Shown: piece after piece, positions 1 through 9,354 of the stretch | How the letters are laid out: each line of letters starts with the position of its first letter | How positions within the stretch are numbered: the stretch's first letter is position 1 | DNA from: Bacteroidales bacterium | GTDB taxonomy: Bacteria; Bacteroidota; Bacteroidia; Bacteroidales; UBA10428 | Direction: 5' to 3' | Assembly: GCA_016933335.1 (NCBI GenBank) | Contig: JAFGBD010000049.1 | Span: forward strand, 1 to 61,321 | Length of the DNA stretch: 61,321 nucleotides | Made by a program: the position numbers and the translations under genes | The notes under the pieces: model-generated | Database searches by the model: none | What the model was told of the DNA's origin: nothing | Seen by the model: the letters and a program-made list of their open reading frames with translations, nothing else

Positions 1-86
1 GCCCAGGTGGTGGAATTGGTAGACACACCAGCTTGAGGGGCTGGCGCCCGTTAAAGGGTGTGCAAGTTCGAGTCTTGTCCTGGGCA
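1..86 (+). tRNA. tRNA-Leu (anticodon GAG)
   Basis: The acceptor stem pairs GCCCAGG (1-7) with CCTGGGC (79-85), with discriminator A at 86. The anticodon stem is CCAGC (28-32) / GCTGG (40-44) and the loop TTGAGGG places GAG at 35-37, which reads CUC/CUU leucine codons. The long variable arm after the anticodon stem fits a class II tRNA such as leucine, and the T-loop GTTCGAGTC is present. No CCA is encoded (CTTA follows), so the tail must be added after transcription. The window starts exactly at the first base, so upstream promoter context is not visible. Confidence 0.96.
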
Positions 87-332
87 CTTACTACTGTTTA
101 ATGATTTTAAATATCCTCGTATAATTAGTGGCAATTCTCCTGACAAAATTAATACCAGGATTATAATCAAGGATGTCTGTATTAATCTTATCATTCTCAA
201 TCGTTTATTCCTGTCACAGTCAATATAATATTGATAAACAAATTCTTTCTGTTCCAGGTTATGGATGAATGCCTGGTTTTCTGTGATGAATGAAATATCT
301 GATCCCCCTGCTGTTAAATAATCCGTACCTGG
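87..332 (-). pseudogene. Probable remnant of a membrane sensor/histidine kinase input domain
   Basis: On the minus strand an uninterrupted frame of about 82 codons runs from just after a TAA (333-335) into the 3' end of tRNA-Leu. It has no plausible start codon. The middle of the translation has an acidic/polar helix, the segment EFVYQYYIDCDRNKR, then a hydrophobic stretch rich in I and L ending in GELPLIIRGYLK. This order (helix, YQY-like motif, basic junction, membrane helix ending in E-x-x-x-I-x-R) resembles the end of the periplasmic four-helix domain and second membrane helix of NIT/PilJ-type sensor kinases. The kinase part is absent, so I read it as a decayed fragment ending at the tRNA gene. 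The family match is by eye only. Confidence 0.4.
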
Positions 333-443
333 TTATTAATATAATAATACATATTTACCCGTCGCAAGCCAACAGATGAACCTGTGATATCAAATAATTA
401 TTTTAATTTTATTCATTGGTTACTGAAGATTTATTTTGACAGA

Positions 444-1118
444 ATGCCTGATTTCCGTTCACCTGTATTCTTTCCTGATCCTGAAACAGCAGACCGGGAC
501 GGACTGCTTGCCTGCGGAGGCAACCTGGAGGTTGAGACACTGCTGGCAGCCTATTCACAGGGGATCTTCCCTTGGTACAGCGAAGGCTCCCCCATACTAT
601 GGTGGTCGCCTGATCCAAGACTGGTACTGTTCCCTGAAAACTATAAAGCATCCAAAAGCCTGCTTCAGACCATTAAAAAAAATATCTTTGAAATCAGGTT
701 CGACAACAGCTTCAAACAGGTCATTCATCATTGCGCCCGTATAGAAAGAAAAGGCCAGACAGGAACATGGATAACGCCTGAGATGCAGGAAGCCTATATT
801 AAACTGCACGAGGCCGGGTATGCGCATTCGGCAGAGACCTATTGCAAAAAGAAACTCGTGGGTGGCTTATACGGTGTTTCAATTGGTACGGCGTTTTTCG
901 GGGAATCGATGTTCTATCTGATGAGAGATGCTTCAAAAGTTGCCTTTTATTATTTGGTGAAGAGGCTATATCAATGGGGATTCACGCTGGTTGATGCACA
1001 GCAATCCACAAAGCATTTGAAAAGTATGGGTGCAGAGGAGATACCAAGAAAGCAGTTTTTGCATTATCTGAAACAGGCTCTGATTGATAAAAGCAGAACA
1101 GGCAAATGGAAGCTTTAG
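444..1118 (+). CDS. aat: Leucyl/phenylalanyl-tRNA--protein transferase
   Basis: Aat transfers Leu or Phe from an aminoacyl-tRNA to N-terminal Arg/Lys of proteins, making N-degrons for ClpS/ClpAP in the cytoplasm. The 224-residue product has the family hallmarks near its N-terminus: FPDPETAD, GLLACGGNLE, AYSQGIFPWY and WWSPDPRLVL. In the C-terminal GNAT-like fold it has GLYGVSIGTAFFGESMF and DAQQSTKHLKSMGAEEIPR. The frame is open from a GTG at 384, but the extra 20 residues are AT-rich and hydrophobic and do not belong to the family, so the ATG at 444 (MPDFRSPVFF) is preferred. It stands alone between tRNA-Leu and a convergent orphan gene. Confidence 0.95.
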   Translation: MPDFRSPVFFPDPETADRDGLLACGGNLEVETLLAAYSQGIFPWYSEGSPILWWSPDPRLVLFPENYKASKSLLQTIKKNIFEIRFDNSFKQVIHHCARIERKGQTGTWITPEMQEAYIKLHEAGYAHSAETYCKKKLVGGLYGVSIGTAFFGESMFYLMRDASKVAFYYLVKRLYQWGFTLVDAQQSTKHLKSMGAEEIPRKQFLHYLKQALIDKSRTGKWKL

Positions 1119-1152
1119 AATTCATATGCCAGTAACCCGGAAACTTCAGCAA

Positions 1153-1608
1153 TCAATAACCTATCACCCATAAAATTTTTTCTTCACCGGCACATTTTTC
1201 TGTCAATTCAATCAATGATTTGTTGATGTCAATCAATCTGCTTAAATACTCTTTCCATTTGTCACGCCAGGCTTTATCCTCCTTTGCCAGTTCTTCAAGA
1301 AAGTCTTTACCAAGCAGCTTGCGTGATACAATGGTAATAAACTCTTCAATTGTAACGGCCTTTTTAAAGGTTTCAAGATTTTTTATCAGCTCATTTCTGA
1401 GCGGGATGATCTTCCTTGAATTGTATTTGGTAGATCCGAAAAAATCAAACAGTTTATTGGCATTTTCAAAGCACGGAACAAAAATGTTGAATACAATGCT
1501 GTCCATATATTTTGACTCCGGATCGCACCTGATATAATTATCATTATCGCCGGTAATATTCAACTCAACAAAATTAAGACTCTGTGAATCATAGATTTCA
1601 ATCTTCAT
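1153..1608 (-). CDS. Hypothetical protein, unrecognised
   Basis: I do not recognise this 151-residue protein. It is soluble, with no signal peptide or membrane segment. The N-terminal half looks beta-rich (MKIEIYDSQSLNFVELNI) and the C-terminal half is charged and helical (KEDKAWRDKWKEYLSRL). The frame extends upstream to 1677, but those 23 codons are extremely AT-rich and encode mostly F/N/I, so the ATG at 1608 is preferred. Base composition is more AT-rich than in neighbouring genes, which may point to acquired DNA. It is convergent with aat and has no obvious partner. Confidence 0.6.
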   Translation of the reverse strand: MKIEIYDSQSLNFVELNITGDNDNYIRCDPESKYMDSIVFNIFVPCFENANKLFDFFGSTKYNSRKIIPLRNELIKNLETFKKAVTIEEFITIVSRKLLGKDFLEELAKEDKAWRDKWKEYLSRLIDINKSLIELTEKCAGEEKILWVIGY

Positions 1609-1817
1609 AAGGAGCGCTTTTTCAGTTTTATTAAAGTTATTAAAATTAAAATCAAAAACAAAAATATTGGTAATCAAGGAATAATTTATATTATTTTTAA
1701 CATGTATAATGATAATTAATAAAATATCCAGCCAGGTTCAAAAAAATATGGCCTGCCCCGGATAAAAATGATGGTCTGTAGGAAATCAATGATTATCAAC
1801 ATAATTATAATATTAAA

Positions 1818-3248
1818 ATGACAGGTATTTCCACCTTCAGGAAACATGCATCTGATGTAATCAACTGGATTATTGATTATTATAAAAACATTAAGGCATA
1901 TCCGGTAAAATCCGTGGTCAAACCGCGTGAGATCTTCAATCAACTTCCTGCAAAGCCACCGGAGCATGGAGAAAAATTTGATACACTTCTTGAAGATCTT
2001 AACAAAATTATCATTCCCGGGATGACACACTGGCAACATCCTGATTTTTTTGCATATTTTCCTGCCAATACCAGTTTTCCTTCAATCCTTGGAGAAATGA
2101 TCACTGCTGCACTGGGTGCCCAGTGCATGAAATGGGAAACATCACCGGCCGCAGCCGAACTTGAAGAAATGATGATGAACTGGCTGAAGCAGATGACAGG
2201 ACTTCCACAGGCTTTTCACGGGGTGATCCAGGATACCGCATCAACAGCTACTCTTTGTGCTATACTTACCGCCAGGGAAAGCCTTTCTGATTTTAAAATC
2301 AACAGTGAAGGTTATTCAGGACAGCAATTCAGGGTCTATTGTTCGGAAGAAGCACATTCATCTGTTGAAAAAGCCGTTAAAATAGCCGGAATCGGAAGCA
2401 GGAACCTGATAAAGATCAAAACAGACGCAGTATTTGCCCTGATACCGGAAGAGCTTGAGAAGGCAATAAAACGGGATGTGGAAAGTGGACTTACACCACT
2501 TTGTGTTGTTGCAGCCCTGGGTACGACCGGATCAACAGCTGTTGATCCGCTGGAACAAATCTCAAAGATCACCAAAAAATTCGGTATCTGGCTTCATATC
2601 GATGCTGCCTATGCAGGCTCCGCACTGATATTACCTGAATACAGGTGGATGATTAAAGGTATTGAAAATGCCGACAGCTTTGTATTTAATCCCCATAAGT
2701 GGCTGTTTATAAATTTCGACTGCTCGGCATATTTTGTACAGAGTAAGGAAAAGCTGGTACATACATTCCGGCTTGTTCCGGAATACCTCAAAACCAGTAC
2801 AGACGGAGAGGTCAATGATTATTCCGACTGGGGAATCCAGCTCGGCAGAAGATTCAGGGCCTTAAAGCTCTGGTTTGTGCTGAGAAGCTTCGGAATAATT
2901 GGTCTTCAGGAAAAGCTGAGAACACATATTTCGCTTGCCCGCTTTTTTGCGGACGAAATTACAAAGACCGGAAGCTTTAAATTAATGGCACCGGTAAATT
3001 TTGGCCTGGTCTGTTTCCGTTATGTACCTGAAGGATCCATGGGAAAGAAGGAGCTCGATGAACTGAATGAGCGGCTGCTTCATGAGATCAATGATTCCGG
3101 GAAGATCTATCTGTCACACACAAGGCTGAATGGAGAATATACCTTGAGAATCCAGACAAACCAGACCAGTGTTACCCATGAAAATGTGATGGAAGCAATT
3201 AAACTGATAGAAGATGCTGCCTCCGGGATAACAGCCAACTATGAATAA
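1818..3248 (+). CDS. PLP-dependent aromatic L-amino-acid decarboxylase (group II)
   Basis: This 476-residue cytoplasmic enzyme belongs to the group II PLP decarboxylases (DOPA/tyrosine/tryptophan decarboxylase family). Visible hallmarks are MTHWQHPDFFAYFPAN (substrate-side segment), the cofactor-stacking His in SEEAHSSVEKA, the PLP-nitrogen Asp in HIDAAYAGSALILPEYR, and the Schiff-base Lys at about residue 294 in FNPHKWLFINFDCSAYF. Length matches the family (470-500). The expected reaction is decarboxylation of an aromatic amino acid to an arylalkylamine; the exact substrate cannot be read from motifs, and an aldehyde-forming variant is possible. The gene is separated by 35 bp from the downstream kinase/RapZ fusion, so co-transcription is possible, but a shared function is not evident. 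Confidence 0.9.
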   Translation: MTGISTFRKHASDVINWIIDYYKNIKAYPVKSVVKPREIFNQLPAKPPEHGEKFDTLLEDLNKIIIPGMTHWQHPDFFAYFPANTSFPSILGEMITAALGAQCMKWETSPAAAELEEMMMNWLKQMTGLPQAFHGVIQDTASTATLCAILTARESLSDFKINSEGYSGQQFRVYCSEEAHSSVEKAVKIAGIGSRNLIKIKTDAVFALIPEELEKAIKRDVESGLTPLCVVAALGTTGSTAVDPLEQISKITKKFGIWLHIDAAYAGSALILPEYRWMIKGIENADSFVFNPHKWLFINFDCSAYFVQSKEKLVHTFRLVPEYLKTSTDGEVNDYSDWGIQLGRRFRALKLWFVLRSFGIIGLQEKLRTHISLARFFADEITKTGSFKLMAPVNFGLVCFRYVPEGSMGKKELDELNERLLHEINDSGKIYLSHTRLNGEYTLRIQTNQTSVTHENVMEAIKLIEDAASGITANYE

Positions 3249-3283
3249 ACTTCAATTTACCAGTCTAACATCATACCTGCCGG

Positions 3284-4717
3284 ATGAACAAACAGGAAGG
3301 ACACAGCATTCATGTTGAGAACCTGAAAAAGATGTACAGGAACTGGTCAGGTGAGGAAATCAGTTCCTTTGAGCCCATGCCGGAATCAGGATCTGTCAGA
3401 AGATATTACCGTATTGCCGGTAAAACAAGGCGGGCCATTGGAGTATTCAATCCGGACAAAAGAGAAAACAGGGCCTTCGTATACCTCTCCGGGCATCTGA
3501 AGAACAAAGGAGTTCATGTGCCCGAGGTATATGACGAAGACCGTGATAAAAACATCTATCTTGAAGAAGATCTGGGAGATATCCTTCTATTCAAATATGT
3601 ATCAGAAAACATAAAAAGCAAAGAAAAGATCATCAGGATGTATCAGGCGGTGATTGAAGAGATGCCGCGAATTCAGGTTGATGCGGGAAAAGACCTTGAT
3701 TACAGCATGTGTTACCCTCGCCCGGAATTCGACCGGCAAAGCATGCTCTGGGATCTGAATTATTTTAAATATTATTTTCTCAAGCTTGCAGGGATCAGAT
3801 TTGACGAGCAGGAACTGGAAGATGATTTCGGCCGGTTCACAGATTTCCTGCTGAAAGCAGACAGAGACTATTTCCTTTACCGCGATTTTCAGTCAAGGAA
3901 TATCATCCTGTATGAGGGTAACATTTTTTTTATTGACTATCAGGGTGGCAGAAAAGGAGCCCTGCAATATGATATTGCCTCACTCCTGTTTGAAGCTAAA
4001 ACCGGCCTTGCACCGGAAACCAGGAATGAATTGCTGGATTGTTACATCAGGGTTTATTCCCGGAAAGGCCATATTAACAAGAGAGAATTCCTGAAGTACT
4101 TTAATGGCTATGCCCTGATTCGCATGCTGCAGGCATTCGGGGCTTTCGGATTCAGGGGATATTTTGAACGGAAACATTTTTTTCTGCAAAGCATTCCTCC
4201 TGCAGTTAAAAATCTTGAATGGTTCCTTCAGCATGTCCGCCTTGACGTCAGCATACCTCATTTACGGAATAGTCTTGAACAGCTGGTGCGGTCAGATCTG
4301 ATTAAGGACTTTAAGGAACCAGCCGAAGGATTGAGCGTTTCGGTTAACAGTTTCTCTTATAAAAAAGATATACCGGCAGATCATACAGGTCATGGCGGAG
4401 GTTTTGTTTTTGATTGCCGGGCATTGCCAAATCCCGGAAGGTATGATCAGTATCAGTCTTTTACGGGCAAAGATGAACCGGTCATTCAATTCCTGAAAGA
4501 AAAACCGGAAGTCAAACAGTTCATTGACAACGTTTATGCGATTATTGAACATTCATTGAAAGACTATGGATCAAGAAGCTTCTCACATCTTATGATCAAC
4601 TTCGGGTGCACGGGAGGACAGCATCGTTCGGTGTATTGTGCGGAAGAAATATCACGCAGAATTCAGAAGCAATTTAAAATAAAGGTAATCACCAGGCACA
4701 GGGAACTGGAAGAATGA
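3284..4717 (+). CDS. AmgK-like sugar kinase fused to RapZ C-terminal domain
   Basis: A two-domain protein of 477 residues. Residues ~1-335 form an aminoglycoside-phosphotransferase-fold kinase with catalytic loop FLYRDFQSRNII (Asp201, Asn206) and metal-binding FFIDYQGG (Asp218), resembling AmgK, which phosphorylates MurNAc/GlcNAc at the anomeric carbon. Residues ~350-477 match the C-terminal domain of RapZ: FVFDCRALPNPGRY, FTGKDEPV and the signature GCTGGQHRS (441-449). In E. coli that domain binds glucosamine-6-phosphate; the RapZ N-terminal P-loop domain is absent here. The next gene, 76 bp downstream, is a MurU-like nucleotidyltransferase, the enzyme that follows AmgK in anomeric salvage. 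I infer a recycling kinase with an attached amino-sugar sensor domain. The usual HxD His is Tyr199. Confidence 0.88.
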   Translation: MNKQEGHSIHVENLKKMYRNWSGEEISSFEPMPESGSVRRYYRIAGKTRRAIGVFNPDKRENRAFVYLSGHLKNKGVHVPEVYDEDRDKNIYLEEDLGDILLFKYVSENIKSKEKIIRMYQAVIEEMPRIQVDAGKDLDYSMCYPRPEFDRQSMLWDLNYFKYYFLKLAGIRFDEQELEDDFGRFTDFLLKADRDYFLYRDFQSRNIILYEGNIFFIDYQGGRKGALQYDIASLLFEAKTGLAPETRNELLDCYIRVYSRKGHINKREFLKYFNGYALIRMLQAFGAFGFRGYFERKHFFLQSIPPAVKNLEWFLQHVRLDVSIPHLRNSLEQLVRSDLIKDFKEPAEGLSVSVNSFSYKKDIPADHTGHGGGFVFDCRALPNPGRYDQYQSFTGKDEPVIQFLKEKPEVKQFIDNVYAIIEHSLKDYGSRSFSHLMINFGCTGGQHRSVYCAEEISRRIQKQFKIKVITRHRELEE

Positions 4718-4793
4718 AAACATCCCATTGACACGGTGGCCGTGCTAATATTTAATAAGGAATTAACTCTGAAAATAAAAAACCTGAACTGAT

Positions 4794-5540
4794 ATGAAGG
4801 CCATGATACTTGCAGCGGGCAAGGGTACAAGACTAAAACCCTGCACCAGTCATAAGCCAAAAGCATTGATAGAGGTCAATGGTACAACCATGCTGGAACA
4901 TCAGATCAATTACCTGACATATTTTGGTGTGAATGAGATCATCATCAATATTCATCATTTTGCAGAACAAATCAAAGACTTCATCACCCGGAAACAATAT
5001 AAAACCAGGATTGAATTCTCAGACGAACAGGATAAGCTGCTTGATACCGGGGGAGGATTGAAGAAAGCATCATGGTTTTTTGATGATGGCAATCCCTTTT
5101 TCCTGACCGGTATTGATATTTTCACGAACCTGAACCTTCATGACCTGCTGGCATTTCATCAGGATCACGCCGCAATTGCAACCCTGGCTGTTAAGAAACG
5201 CCAATCCACAAGAGACTTTCTGGTTGACCGGGATCATGTACTCTGCGGATGGAAAAATAATCTGACAGGCGAGGAAATCATTACCCGGCATAGCAATTCA
5301 CAATTAACCGCTTATGGATTCAGCGTGATTCATGTCATTGATCCGGAAATTTTTGAGCTCATCACCGAAACCGGTGCGTTCACCATGACAAGCCTGTATC
5401 TCAGGCTTGCTGAAAAATATCAGATTGCCGTATACCCGCATAATGATGGTCAGTGGTATGAGCTCGGACGAACAGAGAATTTTAACCATCCGAAAAACAT
5501 GCAAATCATTGCTGAAATCATAAAAAGATATCACCCCTGA
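4794..5540 (+). CDS. MurU-like sugar-1-phosphate nucleotidyltransferase
   Basis: This 248-residue cytoplasmic enzyme has the nucleotidyltransferase fold: LAAGKGTRLKP (nucleotide-binding loop), HKPKALIEVNG, DTGGGLKKA and a metal-site region GIDIFTNLNL. The C-terminus includes GQWYELGRTENF. Length and motif order match MurU, which makes UDP-MurNAc from UTP and MurNAc-alpha-1-phosphate, and also close relatives acting on other sugar-1-phosphates. Position directly after an AmgK-like kinase supports the MurU role and a pathway that returns peptidoglycan sugars to precursors. A general hexose-1-phosphate nucleotidyltransferase remains possible because substrate specificity is not readable from the motifs. 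Confidence 0.82.
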   Translation: MKAMILAAGKGTRLKPCTSHKPKALIEVNGTTMLEHQINYLTYFGVNEIIINIHHFAEQIKDFITRKQYKTRIEFSDEQDKLLDTGGGLKKASWFFDDGNPFFLTGIDIFTNLNLHDLLAFHQDHAAIATLAVKKRQSTRDFLVDRDHVLCGWKNNLTGEEIITRHSNSQLTAYGFSVIHVIDPEIFELITETGAFTMTSLYLRLAEKYQIAVYPHNDGQWYELGRTENFNHPKNMQIIAEIIKRYHP

Positions 5541-5661
5541 ATTCTTCTTCATTTTTTTTACCTAACACACCACGAATAAACTTTTCCTGAATTCAAATAA
5601 TTTGGGAAAAAATGATTAAATTTAATTAGCAGACAATAGTATTAATTATTTATACTTCTTT

Positions 5662-8600
5662 ATGAAACGCTGTCTGACTGTGTTTTTTGTTTTCATTCTT
5701 CTGTGCCCTGCAGCTTATCTGCAGATGCATTTCAAACATTACGGGATAGGTGACGGTTTTTCTGACAACTCAGTCAGGCAGATCATACAGGATAAAAAAG
5801 GATTTCTCTGGTTTGGCACTTTGAACGGTCTGAACAGATATGACGGCAACAACATTAAAATATACAAGACCGAACCGGGCAATCCCCACAGTCTTTCATA
5901 CAGCCGCATTTCCCAGTTAATGGAAGATTCCTGCGGCTATATCTGGCTTTCAACATTTAATAATGAGATACAGCGGTTTGATCCCCGTTCGGAAAAATTC
6001 GTCAATCTGAATCAATTGATTGAAGGTTATGACAGAACTGACATCAATGACTGGATAATTGAAACTTCGTCAGGCACACTCTGGATGATAATGAGGTTTG
6101 GTGGTCTTGTCAGGTTCAGGGAAAAATCAGACTCGGAAGATTTCACAATTGATATTATTGATACAACCAATTTCCTGCCGGGAAATATCGTAAATTTTGT
6201 CATAAAAGACCATCAGGGTTTTATCTGGACAGGGACTGACAACGGGCTAGTAAGGTTTGACACCGAAAGCTTTTCATTATCAGACAAACAGGATCCTGTT
6301 ACTTTCGGAGTTAATGAAGATCTCAATTTTACCCATGCCTGCAGAACAAAAAATCATCTGTTCCTTTCAACCAGGTCAGATGGATTGTATGTAAAAAAAA
6401 CAGATGAAACCAGTGAGGAACTCCGGTTGAATCACATACCCCTGAAAGGCACAATCAGGGGAATGAGAAGCGGTATATCCGATGATGTTCTGGTCGTTAC
6501 TGAAAATGACGGATTATATTATCTCACCGGTGATGGAAAAAAGATCGATCACTTTGATAAAAGCGAGGTTTCAATTTCTCAGGGAGAAGGCCTCGATATT
6601 TTTGTTATTTATGTTGACCGGCTTGGCAAGTTCTGGATCACACCCGGCAGAAGAGGTATCACACTCTTTGACCCTCAGAAGAAAAGTTTCGTTTATTATT
6701 CGCTCAATGCAAGACAGCGCGAATCTCAGGGAGATGATGACAAGCATATTTTTTTCGAAGACAGCAATGATGATTTCTGGATTGGCATCTATGGAGGCGG
6801 GTTATTCAAATTTGATCGCAAAGAGCAGCAATTTTTCCAATACGCTCATCAGCCGGAAAACTTTTACAGCCTTTCATCCAATTATGTCCTTTCAATATAC
6901 GAAGATCGCTCAAAGAATCTCTGGGTCGGAACCTTCCAGGGCGGAATTAACAAAACAGAACTGATCCATTATGATTTTAAATTCAGGCAGCCCCTGCCCG
7001 ATGCAGCATTAAATACTGCAAACGAAGTGAGAAGCATCATTTCAGACAAAAAAGGGAGGCTGTGGATCGGTACAAAAGAAGGAACCATTTATTGTGTGAA
7101 TTCCGCAGGAGATATCATTTATACCCTTCCATCCGATTTAAAAGCCGGGAAATATGAAAAGAGCAATGTTTATTCCATGCTCGAAGATAATGAGGGTAAC
7201 CTTTGGATTGGTTCCAAAGGGATGGGACTTACAAAGATAAACGGGATTTTAAAGACAGAAAACCTGGGATCAGACAGGTATGAGATCAATCGTTTCATGA
7301 ATAATCCTGCAGATGCGGCAAGTCTGTCCAATGATGCTGTCTTTTCGTTATACCAGGATCATCTGGGACAAATATGGGTTGGAACATATAACGGCGGTCT
7401 CGATCTCATCGAAAATCCATTACAGGAGACCAGTTTCAGGCATTTTGTTAACAATGCAGAAGACAGCGGCTCATTAAGCGATCCCAGGATCAGATTTATC
7501 ACACAGGACAGCCACAAAAATCTGTGGATCGGCACTTCAAACGGTTTGAACCTGTTGAAAGAAAAATTCATCGGATCGCAGGAGAAACGGTTTATTGTTT
7601 TTAAAAACGACCTGTCTGATATTTCATCGCTGTCCAACAGCGACGTTTTTTATATCCATGAAGACCATAAAGCCAGAATCTGGATTGCTACCTCCGGAGG
7701 AGGCTTAAATCTCTTCCATCATGATGATAAAACAGGCAGATCATGGTTTTCTTTTTATGACAGGGAAAACGGCCTGCCGGGCGATGTTGTCTTCAGTATC
7801 CTGGAAGATAAAAACGGAAACCTCTGGCTGGGCACCGATAATGGTTTATGTAAATTTGATCCGGACAGGGAGGAAATGGAAAATTATATCGCTGAAGAAG
7901 GGATTGTTGATAACCTGTTTTCTGAGAGTACCTGTAACATTGCACCATGGAAAGAGTTTGTTTTCGGACAGAAAAGTGGTTTTCTGAGCTTCTTCCCCGA
8001 CAGTATTGTAAAAAGCAAAAAACTATACCCGGTAGTTATCACAGATTTTTATCTGTTCAACGAAAGAGTATCTCCCGGCACTGCAAATTCACCGCTTCAG
8101 ACGTCTATTGAATCAACCGGAAAGATTACGCTTAAATACAATCAGAACTATTTCACCTTTCATTTTTCAATGCTCGATTTCCTGCATTCTGAGAGATGCC
8201 AGTATGCCTATTATCTGGAAGGTGTGGAAGATGACTATAATTATGTCGGGAACAAACGCACAGCATCATATACAAACATTGATCCGGGCAAATACACTTT
8301 CAGGGTTAAGGCTTCCAACCATGAAGGTAACTGGAACGAAACACCAGCCTCCGTTGTTATTATTATAACACCGCCGTTCTGGCAAAGGGCATGGTTTATC
8401 ATCTTATTCTCCGCACTCATCCTTTCATTATTGCTGGGAATCTATTTTTCAAGGGTAAAGAGCCTTAAAAGGCAGCAGGAGAAGCTTGAACAGCTTGTTA
8501 AAAAAAGAACAAGCGAAATAGAAGAAAAAAACAAGATACTGACAGAACAGACAATCCTGTTGAACGAAACAAATACCAAGCTTGAAGAAAGACAGCAATA

Positions 8601-9354
8601 TATCGAAGAGCAGGCAGAAGAACTTAAAACACAGGCAGAGGAACTGAGTGAAAAAAATAAAAGCCTCAGAACATTGAATATGACCAAGGATAAGTTTTTC
8701 TCAATCATTGCCCATGATCTGAAAAATCCCTTCAACGCAGTCCTGGGATTCTCTGAATTGTTATCGAAAAAGTACCATAAAATTGCTGATATAAAGAAAA
8801 AGCAATATATCGATATCATCTTCGATTCAGTAACCAGAATTTACAAATTGCTCGAAAATCTTCTGCAGTGGGCAAGATCGCAAACAGACGCCATCCCTTT
8901 CAAACCTGAGGAATTCCTGCTGGATGAACTTATCAATGGTAATCTGGAACTTGCCTCAAACCAGATCAAAGACAAAAACCTGAAAATCATCAGGGATTAT
9001 GCTTCCGGCACCAGGATAATTGCCGATAAGAACATGATAAATACGGTGGTCCGCAACTTACTGACCAATGCAATCAAATTCACAGAAAACGGTGATATCA
9101 AAATAAAAGTGAACAAAACAAATCATTCCGTCACTTTTATGATAGAGGATACAGGTATGGGAATACCCAAATCAAGACTGAATGGTTTATTTGAAATAGA
9201 CAATTCAAAATCAACCGAAGGCACCAAAGGAGAATCAGGTACCGGTCTCGGACTGATCATCTGCAAGGAATTTATAGAGAAGAACGGCGGTTCAATATCT
9301 GTAAAAAGTTCAAAAAACAAAGGATCATCCTTTGCATTCACACTGCCCCTATAG
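5662..9354 (+). CDS. Two-component sensor histidine kinase with Reg_prop propeller and Y_Y_Y domain
   Basis: A 1230-residue inner-membrane sensor. A signal peptide (MKRCLTVFFVFILLCP) is followed by a long periplasmic region (~30-790) of repeated propeller blades with motifs such as GFLWFGTLNGLNRYDG and GNLWLGTDNGLCKFD. A Y_Y_Y immunoglobulin-like domain spans ~820-893, one membrane helix ~911-931, and a long coiled coil ~940-1000. The cytoplasmic HisKA domain carries FFSIIAHDLKNPF (phospho-acceptor His1018), and HATPase_c has NLLTNAIKF, DTGMGIP and GTGLGLIICKEF. Unlike hybrid HTCS proteins it ends after the ATPase, with no receiver or AraC domain, so a separate response regulator is needed; none is in the window. 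In Bacteroidota such architectures often sense glycans, but the ligand here is unknown. Confidence 0.93.
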   Translation: MKRCLTVFFVFILLCPAAYLQMHFKHYGIGDGFSDNSVRQIIQDKKGFLWFGTLNGLNRYDGNNIKIYKTEPGNPHSLSYSRISQLMEDSCGYIWLSTFNNEIQRFDPRSEKFVNLNQLIEGYDRTDINDWIIETSSGTLWMIMRFGGLVRFREKSDSEDFTIDIIDTTNFLPGNIVNFVIKDHQGFIWTGTDNGLVRFDTESFSLSDKQDPVTFGVNEDLNFTHACRTKNHLFLSTRSDGLYVKKTDETSEELRLNHIPLKGTIRGMRSGISDDVLVVTENDGLYYLTGDGKKIDHFDKSEVSISQGEGLDIFVIYVDRLGKFWITPGRRGITLFDPQKKSFVYYSLNARQRESQGDDDKHIFFEDSNDDFWIGIYGGGLFKFDRKEQQFFQYAHQPENFYSLSSNYVLSIYEDRSKNLWVGTFQGGINKTELIHYDFKFRQPLPDAALNTANEVRSIISDKKGRLWIGTKEGTIYCVNSAGDIIYTLPSDLKAGKYEKSNVYSMLEDNEGNLWIGSKGMGLTKINGILKTENLGSDRYEINRFMNNPADAASLSNDAVFSLYQDHLGQIWVGTYNGGLDLIENPLQETSFRHFVNNAEDSGSLSDPRIRFITQDSHKNLWIGTSNGLNLLKEKFIGSQEKRFIVFKNDLSDISSLSNSDVFYIHEDHKARIWIATSGGGLNLFHHDDKTGRSWFSFYDRENGLPGDVVFSILEDKNGNLWLGTDNGLCKFDPDREEMENYIAEEGIVDNLFSESTCNIAPWKEFVFGQKSGFLSFFPDSIVKSKKLYPVVITDFYLFNERVSPGTANSPLQTSIESTGKITLKYNQNYFTFHFSMLDFLHSERCQYAYYLEGVEDDYNYVGNKRTASYTNIDPGKYTFRVKASNHEGNWNETPASVVIIITPPFWQRAWFIILFSALILSLLLGIYFSRVKSLKRQQEKLEQLVKKRTSEIEEKNKILTEQTILLNETNTKLEERQQYIEEQAEELKTQAEELSEKNKSLRTLNMTKDKFFSIIAHDLKNPFNAVLGFSELLSKKYHKIADIKKKQYIDIIFDSVTRIYKLLENLLQWARSQTDAIPFKPEEFLLDELINGNLELASNQIKDKNLKIIRDYASGTRIIADKNMINTVVRNLLTNAIKFTENGDIKIKVNKTNHSVTFMIEDTGMGIPKSRLNGLFEIDNSKSTEGTKGESGTGLGLIICKEFIEKNGGSISVKSSKNKGSSFAFTLPL

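Noticed and set aside
384..443. Upstream GTG start for aat
   Set aside because: The added residues are AT-rich and outside the family; the internal ATG starts directly at the conserved region.
4731..4745. CACGG-TGG-CCGTG-type hairpin after the kinase/RapZ gene as terminator
   Set aside because: The stem is short and no T-run follows, so it is not a convincing terminator; read-through into the MurU-like gene is likely.
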